A DNA stretch of 64,000 nucleotides from Liolophura sinensis (Eukaryota; Mollusca; Polyplacophora; Chitonida; Chitonidae), in assembly GCF_032854445.1 (NCBI RefSeq), contig NC_088300.1, positions 20,441,608 through 20,505,607 on the forward strand, written 5' to 3'. The notes beneath the pieces were generated by a model that saw only the letters and a list, made by a program, of their open reading frames with translations, was not told where the DNA came from and made no database searches. Shown piece after piece: positions 32,439 to 43,066 of this stretch (position 1 is its first letter; each line of letters starts with the position of its first letter). The position numbers and the translations under genes are program-made.

Positions 32439-32557
32439 AGCCTACAGCATACAGTGTTCCCAGGCAGTCACCCATTCAAGTAGAGATCAGGCTCGATGTT
32501 GCTTAAGTTCGGTGATCGGACGAGAACCGGTGTTTTCAACGTAAAATGGCCGTAGAC
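32439..32557 (-). rRNA. 5S rRNA, diverged
   Basis: It has CTACTTGAATGGGTGACTGC, GAGCCTGATCT and AACTTAAGCAACATCG. Full length but with many changes; copies recur at 35820 and 40821. Confidence 0.6.
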
Positions 32558-32678
32558 AAAAGCTGAATAAAAAGTTTAAGTGTATATTATTGCAAAAGGA
32601 CAAGAGGTTTTAAAACTGCCAAAAGCAAGGGTAAATGTTCTCTCAGTGATTTACCTGCACTGGAAGCATAATGACAAC

Positions 32679-32797
32679 AGCCTACAGCATTCGGTGTTCC
32701 CAGGCAGTTACAAATTCAAGTACTAATCAAGCTCCACGTTGCTTAACTTCGGTGATCGGACGAGAACCGGTGTTTTCAACGTGATATGGCCGTGGAC
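32679..32797 (-). rRNA. 5S rRNA, divergent type
   Basis: Canonical 5' half, 3' half GGAGCTTGATTAGTACTTGA then ATTTGTAACTGCCTGGG. Confidence 0.65.
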
Positions 32798-32917
32798 AAA
32801 AGCTGATTAAAAGTTTGAGTGTATATCATTGCAAAAGGACAAGAGCTTTAAAAACTGCCAAAAGCAATGGTGAAAGTTCTCTCAGTGATTTGCTTGCACT
32901 TAAAGCAAAATGACAAC

Positions 32918-33036
32918 AGCCTACAGCACTCGGTGTTCCCAGGCAGTCACCCATGCTAGTATTGACAAAGCTCGACGTTGCTTAACTTCGGTGATGGGAC
33001 GAGAACCGGTGTTTTCAACGTGATATGGCCGTAGGC
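32918..33036 (-). rRNA. 5S rRNA, canonical-like
   Basis: GCCTACGGCCATATCACG, GAAGTTAAGCAACGTCGAGC, then TTTGTCAATACTAGCATGGG and TGACTGCCTGGG. Moderately changed box C. Confidence 0.75.
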
Positions 33037-33156
33037 GAACGCAGATGGAAAGATTGAGTATATTTTTTTGGAAAATGACAAGAAGTTTAAAACATGGCAA
33101 CAGTAACTGTAAAAGTTCTCTCAGTGATTTGCTTACACTGGAAGCAAAATGACAAC

Positions 33157-33275
33157 AGACTACAGCACTCGGTCTTCCCAGGGAGTCACAAATTCAAGTA
33201 CTGATCAAACTCCACGTTGCTTAACTTCGGTGATCGGACGAGAACCGGTGTTTTTAACGTGATATGGCCGTGGAC
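33157..33275 (-). rRNA. 5S rRNA, divergent type
   Basis: 3' half GTTTGATCAGTACTTGAATT then TGTGACTCCCTGGGAAGACC. Duplicated at 36519. Confidence 0.6.
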
Positions 33276-33389
33276 AAAAGCTGAATAAAAAGTTTAAATG
33301 TATTTTATTGCAAAAGGACAAGAGGTTTTAAAACTGCCAAAAGCGATGGTGAAAGTTCTCTTTGTTTGCACTGGAAGCAAAGTGACAAC

Positions 33390-33508
33390 AGCCTACAGCA
33401 CTCGGTGTTCCCAGGCGGTCACCCATCCAAGTACTGACCAAGCTCGACGTTGCTTAACTTCGGTGATCGGACGAGAAAACGTGCTTTCAACGTGATATGG
33501 CCGTAGGC
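33390..33508 (-). rRNA. 5S rRNA, canonical type
   Basis: Canonical boxes A and C. The only clear change is CACGTTTTCTCGTCC where others have CACCGGTTCTCGTCC. Duplicated at 36752. Confidence 0.88.
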
Positions 33509-33699
33509 AAAGGCAGAAGTAAAAATTGAGTATATTTTTTATTGGAAAATCACAAGAAATTTAAAACATACCAACAGCAATTGTAAAAGTTCTCTCAATG
33601 ATTGGCTTGGTTTCTTTATTTTTTTTTATACTCGTTACATGTTAAAACTCCAATCGTGTACAAATTAACTGACATAAGGTTGCAAGATGTTGATAGCAT

Positions 33700-33782
33700 A
33701 GTACGGTGGCCGAGTGGTTAAGGCGTTGGACTTAAGTTCCAATGGACAAGAGTCCGCGTGGGTTCGAACCCCACCCGTACTA
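33700..33782 (+). tRNA. tRNA-Leu(UAA)
   Basis: Consensus copy: AGTACGG/CCGTACT acceptor, GGCCGAGTGGTTAAGGC, CTTAAGT, TGGACAAGAGTCC, GTGGGTTCGAACCCCAC. No defects seen. Confidence 0.96.
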
Positions 33783-34489
33783 GTTTGTTTTATTTTGATT
33801 AAAGAATTACTGTAAGAATTTTCTCTACTTTCAACCTGACTGACAAAAGCGACACAGCTGTCTATACTTTGTTTAACGCCATACAGTTTTCTGTGTGGTG
33901 TGCTTAAAATGAGGTGGACAGTGACAAGAAACATACCGATAGGTTAAAAAAATTGCAGTTGAGGTCAAATCAGTTATTGGTAATAACATTTCCTGCAGAT
34001 TTCAATTGACTTTGTGGAGAAGGATTTTGCAAACCATCGGTGAATTAATAGGCTAATGTACTATGTACAGGTTTTGACCAAAAATTACAACATGTGTTGA
34101 ACTGATTAGAAGATTGTCATTATTTTGCGCAACGACAAGTTTGTCATTGTATGATATATTGTCACAAGTATTAGATTCATTTGTATGAAATAAATGTGCC
34201 CCAAAGAAAGTAAAATACTTATGTTTTTTTAGAAACTGTTAAAAGATTTAGTTTGTAAAGTGGTTTGTTTTGTGAGACTGTGCATTGATTTTATACAAAT
34301 ACAGTCTGTTCTTTGAAAATGTCTTTTGGTCCAAAGAAAGGAATGTTTAGTTGTCATTTCTGAGAGAAAACAAATGGCTTTGTGTGCATATTGCTGTCAA
34401 AGAAATACGAACGGATGGTTTCTCCTTGACATGGATTTTCAGCAAATCCTTGGACTTGCGTCAAATATTTAGCACGAGTCAAAATCAAT

Positions 34490-34579
34490 CCGTCGATAGC
34501 TCAGTTGGTAGAGCGGAGGACTGTAGTGGAAATGAAAGTTGATATCCTTAGGTCGCTGGTTCGATTCCGGCTCGACGGA
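34490..34579 (+). tRNA. tRNA-Tyr(GUA), 17-nt intron
   Basis: Consensus copy with intron TGGAAATGAAAGTTGAT, duplicate of the gene at 31112. Confidence 0.96.
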
Positions 34580-34673
34580 ACTTCCGTTTCTTTATTTTTT
34601 TATCCTCGTTACGTGTTAAAACTCCAATCGTGTACAAATTAATTGACATGAGGTTGCAAGATGTTGATAGCAT

Positions 34674-34756
34674 AGTACGGTGGCCGAGTGGTTAAGGCGT
34701 TGGACTTAAGTTCCAATGGACAAGAGTCCACGTGGATTCGAACCCCACCCGTACTA
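34674..34756 (+). tRNA. tRNA-Leu(UAA)
   Basis: Complete, with one T-stem mismatch (GTGGATTCGAACCCCAC). It is the undamaged counterpart of the gene at 31296. Confidence 0.92.
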
Positions 34757-35463
34757 GTTTGTTTCATTTTGATTAAAGAATTACTGTAGGAATTTTCTCT
34801 ACTTTCAACCTGAGTGAGGAAAGCGACACAGATGTCTATACTTTGTTTAACGTCATACAGTTTTCTGTGTGGTGTCCTTAAAATGAGGTGGACAGTGAGA
34901 AGAAACATACCGATAGGTTAGGAAAATCGCAGTTGAGGTCAAATCAGTTATTGGAAATAAAATTTCCTGCGGATTTCATTTGACTTAGTGGAGAAGGATT
35001 TTACAAAACAATGCTGTATTTATAGGCTAATGTACTATATACAGGTTTTGATCAAAAATTACAACATGTGTTGAACTGATTAGAAGACAGTCATTATTTT
35101 GCGCAACGACAAGTTTGTCATTGTATGATATATTGCAACAAGTATTAGATTTATTTGTATGAGCTAAATGTGCCCCAAAGAAAGTAAAATACTTATTTTT
35201 TATACAAAATATTACAAGATTTATCTTTGTAAAGTGGTTTGTTTAGTGAGACTGTGCATTGATTTCATACAATCACAGTCTTTTCTTTGAAAATGTTTTT
35301 TGGTCCAAAGAAAGGAATGTTTAGTTGTCATTTCTGAGAGAAAACACATGGCTTTGTTTGCATATTACTGTCAAAGAAATACGAACAGATGGTTTTTCTT
35401 TGTCATTGATTTTCATCGAATCCTTGGACTTGCGTCAAATATTTAGCACGAACCGAAAGCGAT

Positions 35464-35553
35464 CCGTCGATAGCTCAGTTGGTAGAGCGGAGGACTGTAG
35501 CAGAAATGAAAGTTGATATCCTTAGGTCGCTGGTTCGATTCCGGCTCCACGGA
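35464..35553 (+). tRNA. tRNA-Tyr(GUA), acceptor mismatch
   Basis: Intact boxes A and B and 17-nt intron (CAGAAATGAAAGTTGAT). The 3' end reads CTCCACGGA, giving one C-C mismatch with CCGTCGA. The same change is in the copy at 40465. Confidence 0.85.
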
Positions 35554-35649
35554 ACTTCGGTTTATTTACTTTTTTTTATTCTCGTTACGCGTTAAAACTC
35601 CAAATGTGTACAAATTAACTGACATGAGGTTGCAAGATGTTGATAGTAT

Positions 35650-35711
35650 AGTACGGTGGCCGAGTGGTTAAGGCGTTGGACTTAAGTTCCAATGGAAAGA
35701 TTTCGCGTGGG
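35650..35711 (+). pseudogene. tRNA-Leu, 3'-truncated
   Basis: Same truncation as at 32269 (ends TTTCGCGTGGG then CAGAAGG). Confidence 0.9.
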
Positions 35712-35819
35712 CAGAAGGAATAATTGAGTATATTCTTTGGAAAATGACAACAAGTTTAAATCATGCCAATAGCCATTGTAAAAGTTCTTTGAGTGATTTG
35801 CTTGCACTGGAAGGAAAAG

Positions 35820-35938
35820 AGCCTACAGCATACAGTGTTCCCAGGCAGTCACCCATTCAAGTAGAGATCAGGCTCGATGTTGCTTAAGTTCGGTGATCGG
35901 ACGAGAACCGGTGTTTTCAACGTAAAATGGCCGTAGAC
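35820..35938 (-). rRNA. 5S rRNA, diverged
   Basis: Duplicate of 32439 with the same marker changes (CTACTTGAATGGGTGAC, AACTTAAGCAACATCG). Confidence 0.6.
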
Positions 35939-36059
35939 AAAAGCTGAATAAAAAGTTTAAGTGTATATTATTGCAAAAGGACAAGAGGTTTTAAAACTGC
36001 CAAAAGCAATGGTAAATGTTCTCTCAGTGATTTACCTGCACTGGAAGCATAATGACAAC

Positions 36060-36178
36060 AGCCTACAGCATTCAGTGTTCCCAGGCAGTTACAAATTCAA
36101 GTACTAATCAAGCTCCACGTTGCTTAACTTCGGTGATCGGACGAGAACCGGTGTTTTCAACGTGATATGGCCGTGGAC
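36060..36178 (-). rRNA. 5S rRNA, divergent type
   Basis: Duplicate of 32679. 3' half with TTGATTAGTACTTGAATTTG. Confidence 0.65.
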
Positions 36179-36298
36179 AAAAGCTGATTAAAAGTTTGAG
36201 TGTATATCATTGCAAAAGGACAAAAGCTTTAAAAACTGCCAAAAGCAATGGTGAAAGTTCTCTCAGTGATTTGCTTGCACTTAAAGCAAAATGACAAC

Positions 36299-36398
36299 AG
36301 CCTACAGCACTCGGTGTTCCCAGGCAGTCACCCATGCAAGTATTGACCAAGCTCGACGTTGCTTAACTTCGGTAATCGGACGAGATATGGCCGTAGGC
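36299..36398 (-). pseudogene. 5S rRNA with 19-nt deletion
   Basis: Duplicate of 32918, but the segment CACGTTGAAAACACCGGTT is missing, so helix I/III pairing is lost. Confidence 0.85.
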
Positions 36399-36518
36399 GA
36401 ACGCAGATGGAAAGATTGAGTATATTTTTTTGGAAAATGACAAGAAGTTTAAAACATGGCAACAGTAATTGTAAAAGTTCTCTCAGTGATTTGCTTACAC
36501 TGGAAGCAAAATGACAAC

Positions 36519-36637
36519 AGACTACAGCACTCGGTCTTCCCAGGGAGTCACAAATTCAAGTACTGATCAAACTCCACGTTGCTTAACTTCGGTGATCGGA
36601 CGAGAACCGGTGTTTTTAACGTGATATGGCCGTGGAC
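36519..36637 (-). rRNA. 5S rRNA, divergent type
   Basis: Duplicate of 33157, carrying the same GAAGACCGAGTGCTGTAGTC end. Confidence 0.6.
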
Positions 36638-36751
36638 AAAAGCTGAATAAAAAGTTTAAATGTATTTTATTGCAAAAGGACAAGAGGTTTTAAAACTGCC
36701 AAAAGCGATGGTGAAAGTTCTCTTTGTTTGCACTGGAAGCAAAGTGACAAC

Positions 36752-36870
36752 AGCCTACAGCACTCGGTGTTCCCAGGCGGTCACCCATCCAAGTACTGAC
36801 CAAGCTCGACGTTGCTTAACTTCGGTGATCGGACGAGAACACGTGCTTTCAACGTGATATGGCCGTAGGC
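36752..36870 (-). rRNA. 5S rRNA, canonical type
   Basis: Duplicate of 33390; CACGTGTTCTCGTCC marks this copy. Boxes A and C canonical. Confidence 0.88.
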
Positions 36871-37061
36871 AAAGGCAGAAGTAAAAATTGAGTATATTTT
36901 TTATTGGAAAATTACAAGAAATTTAAAACATACCAACAGCAATTGTAAAAGTTCTCTCAATGATTGGCTTGGTTTCTTTATTTTTTTTTATACTCGTTAC
37001 ATGTTAAAACTCCAATCGTGTACAAATTAACTGACATAAGGTTGCAAGATGTTGATAGCAC

Positions 37062-37130
37062 AGTACGGTGGCCGAGTGGTTAAGTTCCAATGGACAAGAG
37101 TCCGCGTGGGTTCGAACCCCACCCTTACTA
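37062..37130 (+). pseudogene. tRNA-Leu lacking the D-to-anticodon segment
   Basis: The 5' end (AGTACGGTGGCCGAGTGGTT) jumps directly to AAGTTCCAATGG, losing about 14 nt between the two TTAAG words, as expected for a slip between short direct repeats. The acceptor also changed (CCTTACT). Confidence 0.9.
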
Positions 37131-37838
37131 GTTTGTTTTATTTTGATTAAAGATACACTGTAAGAATTTTCTCTACTTTCAACCTGACTGAGAAAAGCGA
37201 CACAGCTGTCTATACTTTGTTTAACGTCATACAGTTTTCTGTGTGGTGTGCTTAAAATGAGGTGGACAGTGACAAGAAACATACCGATAGGTTAAAAAAA
37301 TCGCAGTTGAGGTCAAATCAGTTATTGATAATAACATTTCCTGCAGATTTCAATTGACTTTGTGGAGAAGGATTTTGCAAACCATCGGTGAATTAACAGG
37401 CTAATGTACTATGTACAGGTTTTGACCAAAAATTACAACATGTGTTGAACTGATTAGAAGATTGTCATTATTTTGCGCAACGACAAGTTTGTCATTGTAT
37501 GATATATTGTCACAAGTATTAGATTCATTTGCATGAAATAAATGTGCCCCAAAGAAAGTAAAATACTTACGTTTTTTAGAAACTGTTAAAAGATTTAGTT
37601 TGTAAAATGGTTTGTTTTGTGAGACTGTGCATTGATTTTATACAATTACAGTCTGTTCTTTGAAAAAATGTCTTTTGGTCCAAAGAAAGGAATGTTTAGT
37701 TGTCATTTCTGAGAGAAAACAGATGGCTTTGTGTGCATATTACTGTCAAAGAAATACGAACGGATGGTTTCTCCTTGACATGGATTTTCAGCAAATCCTT
37801 GGATTTGCGTCAAATATTTAACTCGAGTCAAAATCAAT

Positions 37839-37928
37839 CCGTCGATAGCTCAGTTGGTAGAGCGGAGGACTGTAGTGGAAATGAAATTTGATATCCTTAG
37901 GTCGCTGGTTCGATTCCGGCTCGACGGA
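37839..37928 (+). tRNA. tRNA-Tyr(GUA), 17-nt intron
   Basis: Consensus exons; the intron is TGGAAATGAAATTTGAT. Followed by a long T-run (TTTCTTTTTTTTTTT) as terminator. Confidence 0.95.
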
Positions 37929-38023
37929 ACTTCCGTTTCTTTTTTTTTTTTATTCTCGTTACGTGTTAAAACTCCAATCGTGTACAAATTAATTGACATG
38001 AGGTTGCAAGATGTTGATAGCAT

Positions 38024-38106
38024 AGTGCGGTGGCCGAGTGGTTAAGGCGTTGGACTTAAGTTCCAATGGACAAGAGTCCACGTTGGTTCGAACCCCACCC
38101 GTACTA
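38024..38106 (+). tRNA. tRNA-Leu(UAA)
   Basis: Complete, with AGTGCGG against CCGTACT (one G-T style mismatch) and T-stem CGTTGGTTCGAACCCC slightly weakened. The Tc1 element begins about 100 bp downstream. Confidence 0.88.
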
Positions 38107-38207
38107 GTTTGTTTCATTTTGATTAAAGAATTACTGTAGGAATTTTCTCTACTTTCAACCTGACTGAGGAAAGCGACACAGATGTCTATACTTTGTTTAA
38201 CGTCATA

Positions 38208-39860
38208 TACAGTCATGGAAAAAATTATTAGACCACCCTTGCTTTCTCCCATTTCTTGTTCATTTTAAAACCTTGCACAACTGAAGGAACATTTGTTTGG
38301 GCAAAGCAAGTGATGAAAATAGAAATAGTTCATAAGGGTTTTATTTAAGAGGTGATATCTATCAGTTCTCTATGACTTTCTTGACAATGACCAAAATCAC
38401 TTAAGTTCATACATCTGTAGATGTGGCAACTGTATTCTCAAAAACATTTTGGCATTTCATTTTTTCTTATGTCTCCTAGTCACGTAGTCACATGACTCTC
38501 AGTCTCACACGGGAGTTAGTACTTGATTGCATGCCCATTGTTTTTGATGACTGCAGCCATGCGCCTTGGCATGCTCTCCACCAGTTTGTTACATTGCCCT
38601 GCGGTCACAGCAGCCCATTCCTGTTGCAAAAATTCGAACAAATTTGCTTTGTTTTTGGGCTTGTGGTTCTCCATTTTGAACTTGATAATATTCCACAGGT
38701 TTTCAATTGGATTCAGATCAGGTGACTGAGCAGGCCAGTTCATGGTTCGAATGTTCCGGTTCTCTATCCAGGTTTTAACTGACCTTGCCGTGTGGCAAGG
38801 GGCATTGTCTTGTTGGAAAATCCAGTCATTCGAGCCAGGAAAGAGTTTAGCAGCTGATGGAAGAAGACTGTTTTCAAGAGTAGCTCTGTATGTGACTTGG
38901 TTCATTCTCCCTTCACACAACTGCATCTGTCCTGTTCCACCCATACTGAAACAACCCCAGATCATCACTGATCCACCCCCATGCTTTACAGTAGGAGCAA
39001 GTTTGTAGGCTTCCCCAGGCTTCCTCCTAACCAGTAAGTTGGCTGGAGTAGGCATCAACTCAAAATTGGATTCATCACTGAAGAGAACTTTAGCCCAATC
39101 ATCAACAGTCCAATTCTTGTGATCCCTCGCAAAACGCAAGCGGGCCTTCCGCTGCCTCTCGTTGATGAAGGGCTTCTTCCGTGCCTTGTGCGACTTTAGA
39201 CCAGCTTCAAGAAGTCGGTTTCGAACTGTTCTTGCTGAACAAGTCACATTTGTTGACAATGCCCACTCATTTCTAAGGTCTCTGGAGGTCTGACGACGAT
39301 TCTTGATACAGGACCGGATGAGTGCTCGGTCATCTCGTGGGGTAGAAAGACGTTTCCTGCCTCGACCAGCTAGCAGTTTTGTAGTACCATGTTCGGCTTG
39401 CTTTTTCTTGGTGTAATGAACTGCTGTCTTAGAGATCTTCAGTTTTTTGGCCACTTGTCGCTCGCTCAATCCAGTATCCAGCTACGCCAAGATGGCTGCC
39501 TTTCTGGCTCCACATAATTCTTTCGTTTTAGGCATTATGAGAGCTGACAACTACCGAGTTGTGCTGCGTCTTAATATATAAACAAGAGACCCCTATTTAT
39601 GTAAGCCTACATGTAAACAGGAAACCACTCTTTATGTAAGTCTGCATGTAAATGGAAAGCATGAAATTGCCTGGCATACACCCTAGGAATACAACTGACC
39701 TTAAAGCATATCAAATACGACAAAGTATTATGGAATCAGCTGGATTTTTATCGTATTCATTGTAATCTTCGGTTAATACACCTTTAGGGTTGCCAGGCAT
39801 TAAAATGAACAAGAACCCAAAGAAAATATGAGTGGTCTAATAATTTTTTCCATGACTGTA
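38208..39860 (-). mobile_element. Tc1-like DNA transposon, 1.65 kb
   Basis: Terminal inverted repeats: the first 29 bases at both ends match (starting TACAGTCATGGAAAAAATT, with ATTAGACCAC following), and similarity continues patchily to about 80 bp, including TTCTTGTTCATTTTAA. The ends carry TA, as Tc1 elements use. It sits inside the tRNA-Leu to tRNA-Tyr spacer of the third composite unit, between CGTCATA and GTTTTCTGTG, and is absent from the equivalent place in units 1 and 2, so it is younger than the duplications. Confidence 0.95.
38516..39535 (-). pseudogene. Tc1 transposase (DD34E), early stop
   Basis: A cut-and-paste transposase with N-terminal helix-turn-helix DNA-binding domains and a DD34E catalytic core. 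The natural start is MPKTKELCGARKAAILA at 39535. Codon 18 is TAG (39484-39482), then LDTGLSERQVAKKLKISKTA continues in frame to the end. Catalytic residues are visible: FSDESNFE, QQDNAPCH and SPDLNPIENLW with 34 residues between the second D and the E. Apart from the early stop the frame is open for about 320 residues, a normal Tc1 length (about 340 in all). No other ATG near the N-terminus would restore the first DNA-binding helix. Confidence 0.92.
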
Positions 39861-40464
39861 GTTTTCTGTGTGGTGTCCTTAAAATGAGGTGGACAGTGAG
39901 AAGAAACATACCGATAGGTTAAGAAAATCGCTGTTGAGGTCAAATCAGTTATTGGAAATAAAATTTCCTGCGGATTTCATTTGACTTAGTGGAGAAGGAT
40001 TTTACAAAACAATGCTGTATTTATAGGCTAATGTACTATGTACAGGTTTTGATCAAAAATTACAACATGTGTTGAACTGATTAGAAGACAGTCATTATTT
40101 TGCGCAACGACAAGTTTGTCATTGTATGATATATTGTCACAAGTATTAGATTTATTTGTATGAGCTAAATGTGCCCCAAAGAAAGTAAAATACTTATTTT
40201 TTATACAACATATTACAAGATTTAGCTTTGTAAAGTGGTTTGTTTTGTGAGACTGTGCATTGATTTCATACAATCACAGTCTTTTCTTTGAAAATGTTTT
40301 TTGGTCCAAAGAAAGGAATGTTTAGTTGTCATTTCTGAGAGAAAACACATGGCTTTGTTTGCATATTACTGTCAAAGAAATACGAATGGATGGTTTTTCT
40401 TTGACATGGATCTTCAGCGAATCCTTGGACTTGCGTCAAATATTTAGCACGAAGGGAAAGCAAT

Positions 40465-40554
40465 CCGTCGATAGCTCAGTTGGTAGAGCGGAGGACTGTA
40501 GCAGAAATGAAAGTTGATATCCTTAGGTCGCTGGTTCGATTCCGGCTCCACGGA
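40465..40554 (+). tRNA. tRNA-Tyr(GUA), acceptor mismatch
   Basis: As at 35464: intron CAGAAATGAAAGTTGAT and 3' end CTCCACGGA with one acceptor mismatch. It was separated from its upstream tRNA-Leu by the Tc1 insertion. Confidence 0.85.
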
Positions 40555-40650
40555 ACTTCGGTTTCTTTACTTTTTTCTATTCTCGTTACGCGTTAAAACT
40601 CCAAATGTGTACAAATTAACTGACATTAGGTTGCAAGATGTTGATAGTAT

Positions 40651-40712
40651 AGTACGGTGGCCGAGTGGTTAAGGCGTTGGACTTAAGTTCCAATGGAAAG
40701 ATTTCGCGTGGG
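40651..40712 (+). pseudogene. tRNA-Leu, 3'-truncated
   Basis: Third copy of the truncated tRNA-Leu (ends ATTTCGCGTGGG then CAGAAGG). Confidence 0.9.
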
Positions 40713-40820
40713 CAGAAGGAATAATTGAGTATATTCTTTGGAAAATGACAACAAGTTTAAATCATGCCAATAGCCATTGTAAAAGTTCTTTGAGTGATTT
40801 GCTTGCACTGGAAGGAAAAG

Positions 40821-40939
40821 AGCCTACAGCATACAGTGTTCCCAGGCAGTCACCCATTCAAGTAGAGATCAGGCTCGATGTTGCTTAAGTTCGGTGATCG
40901 GACGAGAACCGGTGTTTTCAACGTAAAATGGCCGTAGAC
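40821..40939 (-). rRNA. 5S rRNA, diverged
   Basis: Third copy of the diverged gene at 32439 and 35820. Confidence 0.6.
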
Positions 40940-41060
40940 AAAAGCTGAATAAAAAGTTTAAGTGTATATTATTGCAAAAGGACAAGGGGTTTCAAAACTG
41001 CCAAAAGCAATGGTAAAAGTTCTCTCAGTGATTTACCTGCACTGGAAGCATAATGACAAC

Positions 41061-41179
41061 AGCCCACAGCACTCGGTGTTCCCAGGCGATCACCCATCCA
41101 AGTACTGACCAAGCTCGACGTTGCTTAACTTCGGTGATCGGACGATAATCGGTATTTTCAACGTAAAATGGCCGTGGAG
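41061..41179 (-). rRNA. 5S rRNA, canonical-like
   Basis: Canonical 3' half (GGATGGGTGATCGCCTGGGA) with a divergent-type start (CTCCACGGCCATTTTACG). It differs from its expected counterparts at 32679 and 36060, so a crossover or conversion lies inside this gene. Confidence 0.75.
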
Positions 41180-41300
41180 AAAAGCTGAATACAAAGTTTA
41201 AGTCTATATTATTACAAAAGGACAAGAGGTTTTAAAACTGCCAAAGGCAATTGTGAAAGTTGTCTCAGTGATTTGCTTGCACTTGAAGCAAAATGATAAC

Positions 41301-41419
41301 AGCCTACATCACTCGGTGTTTACAGGCGGTCACCCATAAAAGTACTGACCAAGATCGCCGTTGCTTAACATCGGTGATCGGACGAGAACCGGTGTTTTCA
41401 ACGTGATGTGGCCGTAGGC
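41301..41419 (-). rRNA. 5S rRNA, canonical-like, mutated
   Basis: GCCTACGGCCACATCACG and CGATGTTAAGCAACGGCGAT with CTTTTATGGGTGACCGCC. Several changes in the helices. Confidence 0.7.
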
Positions 41420-41539
41420 GAAAGCAGAAGGAAAGATTGAGTATATTTTATTGGAAAATGACAAGAACTTTAAAACATGCCAACAGCAATTGTAAAAGTT
41501 CTTTCAGTGATTTGCTTACACTGGAAGCAAAATGACAAC

Positions 41540-41656
41540 AGTCTACAGCACTCGGTGTTCCCAGGCAGTCACAAATTCAAGTATTTTCAAGCTCGACGTT
41601 GCTTAACTTCGGTGATCGGACGAGAACCGGTGTTTTAACGTAATATGCCCATAGAC
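41540..41656 (-). rRNA. 5S rRNA, divergent type
   Basis: GTCTATGGGCATATTACG and TTGAAAATACTTGAATTTGT, the same variants as the copy at 17911 on the other strand of the cluster. Confidence 0.65.
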
Positions 41657-41876
41657 GAAAGCTGAATAAAAGTTTGAGTGTATATTATTGCAAAATGACA
41701 AGAGGTTTAAAAACTGCCAAAAGCAATTGTAAAAGTTCTTTCAGTGATTTGCTTGCACTGGAAGCAAAATGACAACAGTATATTTTTTTGGAAATTGACA
41801 AAAATTTCAAAACATACCAACAGTAATTGTAAAAGTTCTCTCAGTGATTTGCTTGCACTGGAAGCAAAAGGACAAC

Positions 41877-41995
41877 AGTCTACAGCACTCGGTGTTCCCA
41901 GGCGGTCACCCATCCAAGTACTGACCAAGCTCGACGTTGCTTAACTTCGATGATCGGACGACAACCGGTGTTTTCAACGTGATATGGCCGTAGGC
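41877..41995 (-). rRNA. 5S rRNA, canonical type
   Basis: Near-consensus, with CACCGGTTGTCGTCCGATC and ATCGAAGTTAAGC. The unit before it has lost its 5S gene: spacer at about 41780 jumps from ATGACAACAGTA to TATTTTTTTGG. Confidence 0.88.
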
Positions 41996-42115
41996 GAAGG
42001 CAGAAGTAAAAATTGAGTATATTTTTTTGGAAAATCACAAGAAATTTAAAACATTCCAACAGCAATTTTAAAAGTTCTTTCAGTGATTTGCTTGCACTGG
42101 ATAGAATATGACAAC

Positions 42116-42234
42116 AGCCTACAGCACTCGGTGTTCCCAGGCAATCTCAAATTCAAGTACTGACCAAGCTCGACGTTGCTTAACTTCGGTGATCGGACGA
42201 GAACCGCAGTTTTCAACGTAAAATGGCCGTGGAC
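42116..42234 (-). rRNA. 5S rRNA, divergent type
   Basis: GTCCACGGCCATTTTACG, AAAACTGCGGTTCTCG and TACTTGAATTTGAGATTGCC. Confidence 0.6.
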
Positions 42235-42355
42235 AAAAGCTGAATAAAAAGTTTGAGTGTATATTATTGCAAAAGGACAACAGGTTTTAAAACTGCCAAA
42301 AGCAATTTTGAAAGTTCTCTCAGTGATTTGCTTGCACTGGAAGCAAAATGACAAC

Positions 42356-42474
42356 AGCCAACAGCACTCGGTTTTCCCAGGTGGTCACCCATACAAGTAC
42401 TGACCAAGCTCGACGTTGCTTAACTTCTGTGATCGCACGAGAACAGGTGTTTTCAACGTGATATGGCCGTAGGC
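42356..42474 (-). rRNA. 5S rRNA, canonical type
   Basis: Canonical layout with scattered changes (CACCTGTTCTCGTGCGATC, TACTTGTATGGGTGACCACC). Confidence 0.8.
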
Positions 42475-42594
42475 GAAAGCAGAAGTAAAAATTGAGTATA
42501 TTTTATTGAAAAATCACAAGAAATTTAAAACATGCCAACAGCAATTGTAAAAGTTCTCTCAGTGATTTGCTTGCACTGGAAGCAAAATGACAAC

Positions 42595-42697
42595 AGCTTA
42601 CTGCACTCGGTGTTCCCAGGCGGTCACCCAGCTCGACGTTGCTTAACTTCGGTGATCGGACGAGAACCGCAGTTTTCAACGTAAAATGGCCGTGGAC
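42595..42697 (-). pseudogene. 5S rRNA with 16-nt internal deletion
   Basis: The stretch TTGGTCAGTACTTGGA is missing between GTCGAGC and TGGGTGACCGCC. It is the last 5S gene before LINE B. Confidence 0.85.
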
Positions 42698-43066
42698 AAA
42701 AGCTGAATAAAAAGTTTATGTGTATATTATTGCAGAAGGACAAAAGGTTTTTTTTTTTTTATTTTTTTGAAAATTGTTGAATTTATTCCCAGATTGTCAT
42801 CAAATACACAAGATTTCACAATACCCGGCTATCACAAACTTTTGAAATCACAAGGCAGTCTTAATTAAAATAAAATATCACAGAAAAGATGACTGCTTTG
42901 CGAATAGAACAATTGCACATTAGCTGCTCATTTCAATAAATACACTAATTTATCATTCCGTAATGTACAGAAGACTTTCTTTATACACCAGAGTTTCTCG
43001 AAAGATGGCCTGTCTAGTCGAAAAAAGTCAACATGAATACGGGTTTTAATTATTCTTTTGGCAGCC

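Larger units (their letters stand above)
30240..41070. repeat. Composite 3.36-kb higher-order repeat, three copies
   Basis: Order per unit on the + strand: tRNA-Leu, tRNA-Tyr, tRNA-Leu, tRNA-Tyr, truncated tRNA-Leu, five minus-strand 5S genes. Copies run about 30240-33610, 33611-36972 and 36973-41070, the last interrupted by a Tc1 element. The junction GATTGGCTTGGTTTCTTT recurs exactly 3362 bp apart (33611 and 36973), and odd sequence variants are shared, so the duplications are recent. The third copy's homology fades inside the 5S gene at 41061. Confidence 0.92.

Noticed and set aside
38492-39008. Plus-strand frames across the Tc1 element
   Set aside because: They are antisense shadows of the transposase.
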